Shown: positions 31,546 to 41,903 of the stretch, one piece after another
Layout of the letters: each line of letters opens with the position of its first letter
Position numbering within the stretch: the first letter of the stretch is position 1
From: Phymatolithon calcareum
Lineage: Eukaryota > Rhodophyta > Florideophyceae > Hapalidiales
NCBI GenBank assembly: GCA_977006965.1
Contig: OZ345371.1
Location: 62,001 to 126,000, forward strand
Direction: 5' to 3'
Length of the DNA stretch: 64,000 nucleotides
Notes under the pieces: model-generated
Told to the model about the DNA's origin: nothing
The model's input: only the letters and a program-made list of their open reading frames with translations
Databases searched by the model: none
Translations under genes and position numbers: made by a program

Positions 31546-32360
31546 CATAGGACCAGGGGTAGTGCCAATTCCATTGCTCGACATTGCTGTTTGTCCCGCA
31601 ATTAAACAATTCAATTGCTCACTACGGTGAGTCAGCAATTCGGATTGCAATTTGAATACTTCCCGCAATAGTCAAGTTAATTGTTTATTCATGCCTCTTC
31701 TCCTAGGTGTACGAAACTTTCGTCTTCTGCGATAGCCTGTTCAACACGCTGGTTGACAACGCTTGGCATAGCTTCCTTCACAGTTTGATCATCCCAGTAA
31801 GAGCGGTTGACTTTGAGGAAAAGCATCGGCTCGAACACAATAGGAGACGTACGTTTCCTGTGATCAAGCAAAATATACTTAGCCATGGACCAAAGACGCT
31901 CCACCTCGGCGACCGACCCTAGTATGAAATCGGTGTTCATGTAACTCCGTGCACCGGGTAATCTGACATTCGTCACATGGATCGTTGAATTCAGGAACGT
32001 TGTAACTGTATACAGTACGTCGAATTTTACGTACCTAGCACGGCAACATTTTGGCCCGATAGTTATTTAGTTGATTTGGGCCAAAATGGTGCAGTGCTCC
32101 CCCGGTGAACGCTTATACTGGCCCGAATTATATAATAAATTAGATGCTACCGACAACCAATTACCACGTACTACGCATGATACATTTGAAGTGATCGTTA
32201 TTTCTGACAACTCTGCTCTTGCTGAACTATACACTTTCGTACAACCTACCTACCAGCAATTCGAATTGCAATTCTTCATCAGAACCCAATTTGGGTCGAA
32301 TTGCTACGAATTGCAATTAATTGCAACAGCAATGGATTGCGCACGACCCCTGCATAGGAC
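31546..32360 (-). mobile_element. hAT-2 element, internally deleted, 799 bp
   Basis: The element is 31554-32352. Its ends are CAGGGGTAGTGCCAATTCC and the imperfect complement GGATTGCGCACGACCCCTG, a canonical hAT terminus. The perfect 8-bp duplication CATAGGAC (31546-31553 and 32353-32360) flanks it. Both sub-terminal regions carry repeated AATTGCAATTCGAATTG-type motifs. Only the C-terminal piece of the transposase remains, so it is non-autonomous. Confidence 0.92.
31689..31976 (-). pseudogene. hAT transposase C-terminal dimerisation domain (hAT-2)
   Basis: The remaining 95 residues include GSVAEVERLWSMAKYILLDH and MLFLKVNRSYWDD. This is the pattern of the hAT C-terminal dimerisation region (a Ser/Ala-x-E-R-x-(F/W)-S core, then FL..N). 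The N-terminal BED finger and RNase-H-like catalytic core are missing. The frame ends at a normal stop inside the element, 135 bp from the left terminus. It opens with an ATG, but I regard it as a deletion remnant rather than a gene. Confidence 0.85.
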
Positions 32361-32514
32361 GACGTGATCAGTGCTTAGCGCAGAATGCGTGGCTCTATCT
32401 TCCATCACTCTCCAGCTGCACGTTGCAACTGAGAGGCTCGAATCAGAAACACTGTCTGGCCTTGTACGTAATGAAGATGCGTCGGTAAAAGCTCCCACTT
32501 CTTCTTCTTCATTG

Positions 32515-33351
32515 TGTCAATGAAGGTGGACTCATCGGGTGTGCTGTAATACGTATTACAGCATTGTTGTACACCTGTCAAGTTGTTTCATTCGCGTGAC
32601 CTGTATTTGAATTCCCGCGCAGACGCAAGGCGATACTTTCACGACCGACCAAGTTCCGCGGACAACGAGAAGTCGCGGTTTTTCTTGTCAGTTCGGTTTA
32701 CGCATTGAGTTCAAGGAGCTGAATGGTCGTGTGCGCGTCATGTGCGCGTGTTTGGCGCTGATGCTTCTTTCGCCCTGAATTCGGGCGTTGAATCATGCGC
32801 GCCGGCACTAGCGACGCTCGTTCGTGTTCCTGTCATGCAAGTTTGGATTTGGAACGGTCACGGAATTTCGTTCATTTTACGCGGCAATTGCAACGGGATG
32901 ACTTATTATTGCAATTGCGCACGCGAGCTATACGTTAATGTTTTTATTGCTGATTATGTTCTTGTTTTTATTTTCTGCGAATCGTCCTTAAGACCAGAAA
33001 TAAGTGTGGCGGAGTTGCTTGGCGCGCTTTCGCGAGCTTCACACACGCCATTAATTCGAAGCTCCTGGTATTGCGCGAGCAGTTCCGTGGCACCTGTTCG
33101 CGCGTAAGTTTACGATTCGCGCCCGACTGGTGTAAAAGGGAGCAAGCTGTACGAACGTGTCTTTAGTTTTCGAGGACACAGACGATATCGCAAGTAAATT
33201 GTTGTATTTCATTACAACTGTTTCTCAGCTCTTCCCGTGCGGAGCTGTAGCTGTTCGTCTCACCGCTCAAGTTCTACCGGAACACCTTCTTTCCTCGTGG
33301 ATCGAAGTCAGAGCATTTACAGTTTGGGACTCAAGACCGTCTCAATCGACA
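32515..33351 (+). repeat. Copia C 5' LTR, 837 bp
   Basis: It begins TGTCAATGAAGG and ends TCAATCGACA. Promoter and poly(A) signals should lie here, but I did not pin them. Open frames within it also occur in the 3' LTR and are not treated as genes. Confidence 0.92.
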
Positions 33352-33402
33352 TTCCGGAATCAAGGTTAGACGTCGAGTCTACTGAGAAGAAGGGACTACA
33401 AC

Positions 33403-34478
33403 ATGGTGACATTCAATCCTACTGTGGAGAAACCTTTTGGCACCATTACGCTTGCAAATGATGAGCAGGCTGCAATTGCAAATCTGTTCTCCGGGTACCT
33501 GTCGGAGGAGCCTATGCTACGTGGGGATGCCCTGGCGGCACAGATTCGTGAGGATATTCCGTACAAGCATTTCGTTGACCCGCAGCTCGTATCGAACTAT
33601 GAGATGTTCAAGAGAATTCGTGTTTTCCTCGAAGGATTTGGCGTCGCTATCCCGAGAAGCGAGTACACTGGGGCAGAAGGGTCATCTTTGCAATTTACGG
33701 CGACGACCGTGAGGACTGTGACAAGGCCCTTGGCATTTTTGATGCCATACGACGTGGTGACTACCTTCCATCGCCGACAGCGTCCGTCAACAGGGCCAAC
33801 TCCTTCGCAGCTGATAATGGAGAACATAGCCCGAACCACAATCGTCAGGGTGAGCTACAATTCGAAAACAAGCTTACTAAAGTGTTTTCCTCTGCTTTTG
33901 GTAAGGGAAAGAAGTTCACAGGCGCGTTTGAGGAAGATTGGGGCCATTTCTTGGCCCAATACCAGAAGGTTTGTGCCGAATGCAGGGTGAAGCCTGGTGA
34001 GAAGGTGGAATATCTCCATCACATCCTCGACGGAGAGGCTCAGCAGTTCTATTATCGTGAGATCGATGGGAAGGAAAACAACTGGGGGCGCATCTGTAAT
34101 ATGTTCAACTCCACCTTCGCTTCTCCAACAAAGATGGAGAAGATGTCCGACCGCTTGCGCGTTCTCCACATGTCGAAGTTTGAAAGCGAAGGCCATGCCG
34201 AGGATGTTGCTCTACGTCGTCTTTGCGGTGAAATCGAGCGGATTTCGCCGATGGCACATCCTGAGGACCGCACTTCACGCGCCATGCGGAAGTTCTTGCA
34301 GAATGGTGTAGGTGGTCGCGATTGGGCTCGAGATGTGGACACATCGCGCCTTCGCCCGGATACCACTTATCTCGACTACCGCGGCATGCTATTCAACGCA
34401 CAGCAGAAGTGGGCGTTGCATGCTGACGCTTCGCATGCGTTCGAAGAAAAGCAGACCATGTTTCGTCAATCTCGATAG
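33403..34478 (+). pseudogene. Copia C gag, frameshifted, ending in TAG
   Basis: Gag would form the cytoplasmic particle that packages element RNA. The ATG at 33403 opens MVTFNPTVEKPFG. A frame change is needed near 33665-33680, after AIPRSEYTG, to continue into VIFAIYGDDRED and the 198-residue capsid-like segment (DWGHFLAQYQKVCAECRVKPGEK, FYYREIDGK). The frame ends at TAG 34476-34478, followed directly by ACGAACGC. The same frame then continues open for 36 codons into the zinc-knuckle and pol region, so this stop separates gag from pol. Confidence 0.8.
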
Positions 34479-36780
34479 ACGAACGCTGCGAAGGTTAACT
34501 ATGCTGGACAGGCACGGTTTGGACGCCCAATCACGACCGGCAGTAGCTCCAGCAAACCCAAACCGTGTGATACAAAGTTTTGCGTCATGAAAGACATGGT
34601 ATGTCTAAACTGTGAGAAAATTGGATGCCGCGTTTCCCCTTGCAAAGACTCTCGCAATTACGAGCGCATCGCGAAGAACAAAGTATTGAGTTTCGCTTGC
34701 CCTCATCGCAATCGCCGTGCAAATGTGTCATTTGCCGAAACCCTGGAGCAACTCAGCGAGGAGCTAGGTGAGGTTCTTTTTGTTTCCGACAACGAAGGTG
34801 CCGATGCTCAATGGTCGAAAACTCCCGAGCAATCTAACGATCAGTCTTCCTTTAATACCGGTTTTATCGGAACGGGAACCTCGGCACTTGAGAATGAACT
34901 CAACCTTGGCGCAGCCTCGCTGGCCAATGCACTCGAAGACGATGAGGAGGGTTTTTTAACTAGGGGCCTGTGTTGCCGTCAGATCCCTAAAAAGAGGCAA
35001 CCGCCGGACAAGACTGTCTCTGTAGACACTACTTCTGGTACAGTGCTGCGACAACCGCGCGAGATTCTCAAGTCACGGCATTTCGCCGGTTCCAGACGCA
35101 GCACTGCAAAGAAGCGATGTCATTTTTATGGCAGTATTGTAAAGAATGTGTTCAAGGTAAACACTGGAGAGTTTCAGGGCATCTATGCATCTAATGAGTT
35201 CGTCGCCGCGTGCATTGATGGGGGTGCTGAGAAGTCTCTCGTCGGTCTGAAGCAAGCGCGGGCATACTGCAAGATGCTGGGTGTGCGCATGAAACTTGAG
35301 CCATCTTGCTACTCGTTCAAGTTCGGTGATTTGATTCGCACAAGTCTGGGTAAAATGGAGATTCGTTTGCCTACTCCCGGTAACTCGTTCTTATCCATTA
35401 CTGTTGATGTTGTTGCTGCAGATGTGCCACTGCTCATTGGAATGGACATACTGGACAAGGAACGGTTGGTCCCGGACAATGTTGACAACGTATTGATGAG
35501 CAAGGATCGCGGGTGGCGGCTTCCGATAGTACGTTATCAAGGGCACATGTTTATTCAGTGGGAGGTACCGCAGGTGCTTTTCACTCGTGCCGAGTTGCAT
35601 CGCTTGCATCTACACTTCTTCCATCCCAATGCCAGGAAGTTGTACAACCTTATCCGCAGAGCACGCCCGGATGACGTCAGTCCAGACACGCTGAAGGTAC
35701 TGGAGGAGATTGCCGAGCAATGCAAGGCATGTAAGACACACACGCCGAGGCCTTACCGTTTTTGCGTGTCCATACCGCCGGAAGAAATTGTATTCAATCA
35801 TGAAGTCGCTCTAGATCTTATGTGGTTGGATGGAAATCCTGCCATCCACGTCGTCGACACGCACATGCACTACCAGAATGCGGTACTGTTACAAGGTCAA
35901 TCTGCAGCCGCTGTTTGGGACGCATTCGTGGAAGCATGGGCTTCCGTCTATGTTGTCTACCCGAACCGAATGAGGGTAGACCAAGGAAGTATTTTTATCT
36001 CCAAGTTCTGGGATGAGGTCACTACACTGCATGGCATTGAGCTTCAGCTCTCCGGCGTGGAGAGCCACAACTCGATTGGCTCAGGCGAGAGGTACCATGC
36101 ACCATTGCGTCGGGTATTTGACGTGGTGCGGAAGAGCTATCCGAAGCTAAACCCAGAGATTGCCCTCCGCCTTGCTGTCAAAGGCATTAACGATACGATG
36201 GGGCCTGAAGGCCTTGTGCCGACACATTTGGTTTATGGGTGTATGTCTTCGTTCCCAGCTGTTAACTGCAAACTGCTGAAGCAGCGCCAAGGAATGCGAG
36301 CACTGGAGACGGCAAGGCGCGAGATGGCTACCATTACTGCCGAGCTCCGCATTCAGCAAGCACTACGCTCTCGTCTTCCGCCCGCCTCGAAGTACTTGAT
36401 TGAACCCGGACAGCACGTGTACATCTACCGCGAAAAGCCAAAGGAATGGCAAGGCCCGTTTCTCGTCACTAAGGTTATGGAAAAGGAGATCTTTGTGGAC
36501 TGGGAGGGCACTGAGAAGCACTTCAGCAAGAGTCAGGCTATCCCGTGCCCGGCAGAACGAAGCGATCGGGAACTACAAAGACTCCTTGATGGTATGGAAA
36601 TGTTCAAGTCCAACCCTCCAGCTGGTGTTTTCATCACCGAAGTACTTCACCCTGCGGACAAGAGGGGGAGGTTAGTTATGTTTGATGAGGCTAAGGCAAA
36701 AGAATTGGCAGGACTGGCGAATCGTGGGGTTTACGAAGTCGTCGTGCGAGAGGATGTACCAGAAGGAGCAGGCGCTTTGT
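34479..36780 (+). CDS. Copia C pol, part 1: zinc knuckle, protease, integrase, start of RT
   Basis: The frame is continuous with gag after the TAG; the first ATG is at 34578-34587. A zinc-knuckle-like CLNCEKIGCRVSPC (CX2CX4CX4C) is at 34593-34640. The aspartic protease has ACIDGGAEKSLVG, with catalytic Asp in DGGA. Integrase follows: an HHCC zinc domain (HLHFFHPN...CKAC), then DDE residues in DLMWLDGNP, RVDQGSIF and HNSIGSGERYHAP. The RT N-terminus begins before the frame is lost near 36770, where a -1 change leads into 36782-38125. Function: maturation of the polyprotein and insertion of the cDNA. Confidence 0.88.
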
Positions 36781-36781
36781 C

Positions 36782-38125
36782 TTGGCAATCAAAAATGTTG
36801 GGACAGAAGAGGAGGTTTATAAGGCGCGATTTGTGGTACAGGGCCACACAGATGCTGAGAAGAACTTGTTGGTGCATAATAGCACCAACCTAAAACAAAC
36901 TTCTGTCCGCCTGCTCGTCGCAATAGCTGCAATCTTCGGCTTTCGCCTCTGGTCGCAGGACGTCTCTCAAGCGTATTTGCAATCTGCGGAGAGGTTAATG
37001 CGTGAAGTGGACGTGCGTCCTACGAAGGAGTTCCGCTTGTCATCTGACAAGCTCCTTCACTTACTCAAACCTCTGCACGGTTTGCCGGACTTTGGTGATT
37101 ACTGGCACTCGACCTTCGCGAAGCACTTGCGCGAAGATCTGAAAATGAGTTCAACTGCTGGTGATCTCAGTTTGTTCTTCAAAGTCATCCATGGAAAGCT
37201 CGCTGGCATTACTGGCGCATACGTGGACGATACACTGGGAGCGGGTGGCCCTGAGTTTGAAAAGGAATCCAAAAAGACCCAAGAGAGGTTTGATTCAAGG
37301 CAGCGTGAGTACGACAACTTTGTGTTCGCCGGTATCCAAATGGAGAAGTCCGAAAATGGATTTTTGATGCACCAAAAGCGCTTTGCGCTCAAAATCGGCC
37401 TCCTCGCAAAGGACAGCACGTTCTCTGACTTTCGGTCTAAGAGGCAGGAATTGGCTTGGCTGACAAATACGCGTCCTGATATCGCAGCGTCGGTTAACCT
37501 GGCTTCGCAAGTCACGGAGGAGAAGTGGTGCGCGGAGGACATAAAACACATCAACGGTGTCGTGAAGTATGTCAAGGAGAATCCTCGTCGCGGGTTACTG
37601 CAGCAGCGTCTGGACCAAAACACGTTGTCTTTGAAAGTGTTCACGGACTCGTCGTTCGCGAACACACCTGATCTCAGTTCGCAATTGGGCTTCCTCATCC
37701 TACTGTGTGATGCATCCGGCAGGTGCAACATTCTGCATTTCGCCAGCTACAAATCGAAGCGTGTCGTGAGATCAGTGATGGGCGCCGAGATGTATGCGTT
37801 TGCCGGTGGCTTCGACTTTGCCTACCTGATGAAACATGATATTGAGGCCATGACTGGCAAGAGGATCCCGTTTACGATGATGACAGACTCAGAAAGTCTG
37901 TTCAAGGTGATTGTTAAGAACTCTACAACAACTGAGAAACGACTCATGATCGACATCAAAGAAGTTCTGGACGCTTACGAAGCACAAGAGATGAGCGATG
38001 TTGGCTGGGTTAATGGTGGGGACAATCCCGCTGACGCTCTCACTAAGAAAGGTCGTTGCGTGGCTTTAGAGCGAATTCTTGACACAGGAAAGGTTGACGT
38101 TACGGTCCAGCAGTCGGTTGTGTGA
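36782..38125 (+). CDS. Copia C pol, part 2: reverse transcriptase and RNase H
   Basis: The frame carries the RT palm with VYKARFVVQGH and DVSQAYLQSAERLMREV, and the active site GAYVDDTLGAG (Tyr codon 37220). The connection and RNase H follow, with SSFANTPDLSSQLGF, GAEMYAFAGGFD and NGGDNPADALTKK, the usual copia ending. It has no start codon of its own in the expected place (TTG at 36782). It must follow the upstream frame, either by a -1 ribosomal shift or, more likely, because a base was lost near 36770. All catalytic aspartates I can see are present. Confidence 0.9.
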   Translation: MAIKNVGTEEEVYKARFVVQGHTDAEKNLLVHNSTNLKQTSVRLLVAIAAIFGFRLWSQDVSQAYLQSAERLMREVDVRPTKEFRLSSDKLLHLLKPLHGLPDFGDYWHSTFAKHLREDLKMSSTAGDLSLFFKVIHGKLAGITGAYVDDTLGAGGPEFEKESKKTQERFDSRQREYDNFVFAGIQMEKSENGFLMHQKRFALKIGLLAKDSTFSDFRSKRQELAWLTNTRPDIAASVNLASQVTEEKWCAEDIKHINGVVKYVKENPRRGLLQQRLDQNTLSLKVFTDSSFANTPDLSSQLGFLILLCDASGRCNILHFASYKSKRVVRSVMGAEMYAFAGGFDFAYLMKHDIEAMTGKRIPFTMMTDSESLFKVIVKNSTTTEKRLMIDIKEVLDAYEAQEMSDVGWVNGGDNPADALTKKGRCVALERILDTGKVDVTVQQSVV

Positions 38126-38180
38126 ACTCCGCGGGCTGATGCATAAGGTTCCGCGACTTTCGTGTTTGAAAACTCCCGAG

Positions 38181-39017
38181 TGTCAATGAAGGTGGACTCA
38201 TCGGGTGTGCTGTAATACGTATTACAGCATTGTTGTACACCTGTCAAGTTGTTTCATTCGCGTGACCTGTATTTGAATTCCCGCGCAGACGCAAGGCGAT
38301 ACTTTCACGACCGACCAAGTTCCGCGGACAACGAGAAGTCGCGGTTTTTCTTGTCAGTTCGGTTTACGCATTGAGTTCAAGGAGCTGAATGGTCGTGTGC
38401 GCGTCATGTGCGCGTGTTTGGCGCTGATGCTTCTTTCGCCCTGAATTCGGGCGTTGAATCATGCGCGCCGGCACTAGCGACGCTCGTTCGTGTTCCTGTC
38501 ATGCAAGTTTGGATTTGGAACGGTCACGGAATTTCGTTCATTTTACGCGGCAATTGCAACGGGATGACTTATTATTGCAATTGCGCACGCGAGCTATACG
38601 TTAATGTTTTTATTGCTGATTATGTTCTTGTTTTTATTTTCTGCGAATCGTCCTTAAGACCAGAAATAAGTGTGGCGGAGTTGCTTGGCGCGCTTTCGCG
38701 AGCTTCACACACGCCATTAATTCGAAGCTCCTGGTATTGCGCGAGCAGTTCCGTGGCACCTGTTCGCGCGTAAGTTTACGATTCGCGCCCGACTGGTGTA
38801 AAAGGGAGCAAGCTGTACGAACGTGTCTTTAGTTTTCGAGGACACAGACGATATCGCAAGTAAATTGTTGTATTTCATTACAACTGTTTCTCAGCTCTTC
38901 CCGTGCGGAGCTGTAGCTATTCGTCTCACCGCTCAAGTTCTACCGGAACACCTTCTGTCCTCGTGGATCGAAGTCAGAGCATTTACAGTTTGGGACTCAA
39001 GACCGTCTCAATCGATA
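38181..39017 (+). repeat. Copia C 3' LTR, 837 bp
   Basis: It differs from the 5' LTR at three places I noticed, including the terminal CGATA instead of CGACA. The duplication CATTG follows. Confidence 0.92.
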
Positions 39018-39260
39018 CATTGTACTTAATGATGGGTCTCCAGCGCTCGTGAAGAGGTCTCCTGGGTTATTATGCAATGCAAAATCGAGAGCCTGCAGTT
39101 ACCATCGCCCGCTGAATCGCGACACCGGATTAGGAAAATAAGGACTTTATGAAGAAAGGTTCGTTTACTCCTCTATTTGGACGAGATGGTGGTTTCTGTC
39201 TTGTGGAAGAGCGGCAAATCTCTGCCATTTAAGGCGGGAAAAATGAACAGGTTTGGAATA

Positions 39261-39480
39261 GAAGAAGAAAAGTAGATTTTTATTTATACGTTGCCAAAGC
39301 ATCTGCTGACGCTTGGCCCAAGCGTGTTGGGGCAACTTTTCGAGTGCCAAGAAAACTATTCTTGATCCTGTCCGGTCAAGAGTTTCTTATGATGGGTATT
39401 TCACGGTTCCATGGTCTACAAAAACCCACCTCTGCTCCCCTGAGGGGCCTCGAGGGGGAAAATTAGCCCACGTTCATGTT
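39261..39480 (-). mobile_element. LINE-A 3' fragment
   Basis: Reverse complement of the LINE-A 3' UTR with GAAGAAGAAAAG on its left, about 240 bp after the copia C insertion. The right boundary is uncertain. Confidence 0.72.
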
Positions 39481-39567
39481 TTTCGTTGCAAGAATAGTAC
39501 GTTTGTTGTCTTGGTTCTATATACATGTGGGCAACAAGGTTGTTAGCCTGGATAGCAAAGCACCAGG

Positions 39568-40118
39568 CATCCATGGGTAGATGAGGACATAAAGGAAGCA
39601 TTGGATATTAAATATCTCAAGATTTATGGAGACTTGCGAGAAGCCTTTCAGAAGCCCAGGAGGGATCTGTCACGAAGAAGAGGAGTAGAGAAGAAACATT
39701 TAAGGTATTGGAAAAGGAAGAAGAAGGCAGATCAATGAAGATTCCGACTGAAGGCAAGCTACCAGGGATCCTTTACATAGGAGAAAGAACAACACGTTTA
39801 AGGTGCCTAAGGTTGACATTCAAAGGAGCACCCATTTGGAGAAAATCAGTATTGGGTTCCTACTGTGGGATAACGGCGGTGATCGAACTGGTCGCCTTAC
39901 AACGTACTCTAGCGTCGTCGAAGGTGAGTACAGAAATTGAGTTTGAGTGCAAGAGACTCACAGGAGCTCTTGTTGGGAGAGAATTACGAATCAAGAACAT
40001 GTTGAGTAGCCAGAGGACTTTAGCTTAGAGAATATCACAAGAGCTGCCCCGTTACTCCAAGGTAAGGCTTTGGGAGCTCTCAAAACAAAATCATCAAATA
40101 TCCCCATCCATGGGTAGA
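39568..40118 (+). mobile_element. LINE-C, 5'-truncated, with 14-bp TSD
   Basis: The insert is 39582-40104, between CATCCATGGGTAGA repeats (39568-39581 and 40105-40118). It ends ATCATCAAATATCCCC. Confidence 0.88.
39708..40028 (+). pseudogene. LINE-C protein C-terminus
   Basis: The 107-residue open frame matches the end of the protein at 16571-17669 (PTEGKLPGILYIGERTTRL, WRKSVLGSYCGITAVIELV, ending LSSQRTLA). The bases just upstream (39582-39707) are the same gene in a shifted frame. There is no RT palm, so it has no activity. Confidence 0.82.
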
Positions 40119-40120
40119 GG

Positions 40121-40398
40121 AGACCTAGCTTACGCTCTACCGTTCATGCGCCTTGTTCCAACAAAGTATGAATTGGACTCCGGAGAAATGTGAAGAACGG
40201 AAAAGGCATTAGACTCCATACTAATCTACAGCGTCACCATATTTGACAATATGGAGAATGATGAGTTCCTGTATTAGGGACTAGGCGGTATACTAGAATG
40301 AACAAGCTATGAAAAGCTGCTCCCGTACAGTCTTAGGAGTGTTAATGACGGCTTTCAAATAAACAACTAAACAGTTGCAAAAAAAAGACCTAGCTTAC
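40121..40398 (+). mobile_element. LINE-B-like fragment with poly(A) and 13-bp TSD
   Basis: The insert is 40134-40385, between AGACCTAGCTTAC repeats (40121-40133 and 40386-40398), and ends in a run of A. It contains a degraded C-terminus (KALDSILIYS...MENDEFLY) resembling that of LINE-B. Its 3' UTR differs from LINE-B; a related tail in the opposite direction lies near 40870-40945. Confidence 0.78.
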
Positions 40399-40960
40399 AC
40401 TTAATTCGTGGGATCATCGTCTGATAGCTTTGTCTCGAGGCACACTTTAGTGCAGTCGACGATGCCGACGCGAGGGAGAACGAGGGACCATCAAGTTTAA
40501 ACCATTTCCATCGTCAAGGTAAAAGTCCTTTTCATTCATCCCACCATCTCGGTGAAGAACCATCGTTCGGCACAAGCGGGAGGCGAGAACCCGTATCCTA
40601 CGTCGCGAGTAGGGGGAGACACCAGCTAGCGATCCGGCGATCGGTTCGCATCTCCGCGAAACGCAATAGTGCTCTGACGAGCACTGCGTTTGGTACTTGC
40701 AAGTTACCGGCCCAACTTCTGTCCACGTCCACGACCGTAGCGCGTTCCCGTTCCACTCCGTGTACCTCAAGTGAATCGTATCGATATACGGTTAAGCCGA
40801 GTTCATTAACCCGCGAACGTCGTAATTGGCGGTCCTCGGCTTAACATCTTGAAGATCAGCAACATTTTATTGAAGCAACTGTTTACTTGTTTATTTAAAA
40901 GCCCTCAGTAAGACTCCTAAGACTCTACGGGAGCATCTTTTCGGAACTTGTTTATTTTAG
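40399..40960. other. No supported gene
   Basis: A minus-strand frame at 40447-40770 contains NEKDFYLDDGNG, faintly like a Tc1 transposase, but the frame is broken and I do not call it. A LINE-B-like 3' tail on the minus strand occupies about 40870-40945. Confidence 0.4.
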
Positions 40961-41367
40961 TACAGTCAACCCTCGATAACTGGATCCACTTTAAGCGTAT
41001 AGCCTCAGTTTTTAGAATATTGCGTGCGTCCACGAATACCGTTTAAACCAAAATTTATCGAAATTTTAATATATTCAGAATAATACTCACTTAGTAGAAT
41101 ATCCTGACTGCCGATGCACGGCGTATACCTTAAAAATGTATAAAATATTGAGCGCATGCTCGAGTGTACGCGCATCGTATTACCGATCGCGTCTACGAGG
41201 ACCGTTGCCACTGCGCCAGCATTCAGCCCTCCATAGTGGTAGCAATCCCGATCCCGGCAATGCCGTCGAACACGATTTTAGCTACCACATAATCTTCGAA
41301 TAGGGATAAAGTCATCAGCAACCCAGCTCTTTAATGCTGCACTTGTCGCTCCTGCAGCCCTCTGAAG

Positions 41368-41645
41368 TCATGGAAACCCCAATCTAGTTAGTGCCGCCCC
41401 ATCCACAACTGCAAATGTGAGAATTTCTACAATTGCATCACCAAACTCTTCTTTGTAGTCCGGGTTTTCAGCGTAAGCAAGTATGTCGGCAATTAGCATG
41501 CGATTACCAGTAATCCCTTCTACTACGGGCCTGCGTAAGTCCCTTTGTATCTCTGTTATCCGGGGAGTCACAATCTACTTTCGAGATTTTCCGGTCGGTC
41601 TGCCGCCGTCTTCGAAAAGCGCTCCAGGCGTTTCTGGGCTTATTG
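41368..41645 (-). pseudogene. C-terminal remnant of a DNA-transposon protein (left part)
   Basis: Reading the minus strand across the LINE-B target duplication (47192 to 41645), one frame runs ...EDTEDLVTLDDR, ISPETPGALFEDGG, a TAG, then TPRITEIQRDLRR and AYAENPDYKEEFG to a stop at 41368. The frame is open apart from that TAG. Identity is inferred from the pogo-like termini; I do not recognise a catalytic motif. Confidence 0.45.
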
Positions 41646-41903
41646 TTCTATCATCCAGTTTTTTTTGATTGGAGTTTATTTAAAAGCCTCACAGTCTTAC
41701 GAATATACGGGCATGGCTTCCTCAGTTGCTACCTTCCAGTGTGAAGACCGTTGAAACCTACCGCCTTCCATAGGCGGTGGGGAAAGTTTGGAACCTGGAT
41801 CGTCCTACCTACTATGTGGTGTTCTTGTGGGTTCGCTGCTGGTGTTCCCGCTATTTGGCTTTGTGTCCTGAGGGACATCTAGTTAACTTCTCGTATCTTG
41901 ATT

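Larger units (their letters stand above)
32510..39022 (+). mobile_element. Copia C: LTR retrotransposon, 6503 bp
   Basis: The element is 32515-39017, with two 837-bp LTRs (32515-33351 and 38181-39017) and the 5-bp duplication CATTG (32510-32514 and 39018-39022). By eye I see three differences between the LTRs, so it inserted recently. The order gag, protease, integrase, RT, RNase H is the copia order. Two frameshifts and one in-frame TAG interrupt the coding region. I could not match its primer-binding site. Confidence 0.95.

Noticed and set aside
32742-33107. 121-codon plus frame, repeated at 38408-38773
   Set aside because: Both copies lie in the two LTRs of copia C; duplication reflects the LTR, not a gene.
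40447-40770. Possible Tc1 transposase (NEKDFYLDDGNG)
   Set aside because: Resemblance is short, frame is broken and no termini or TA flanks were found.
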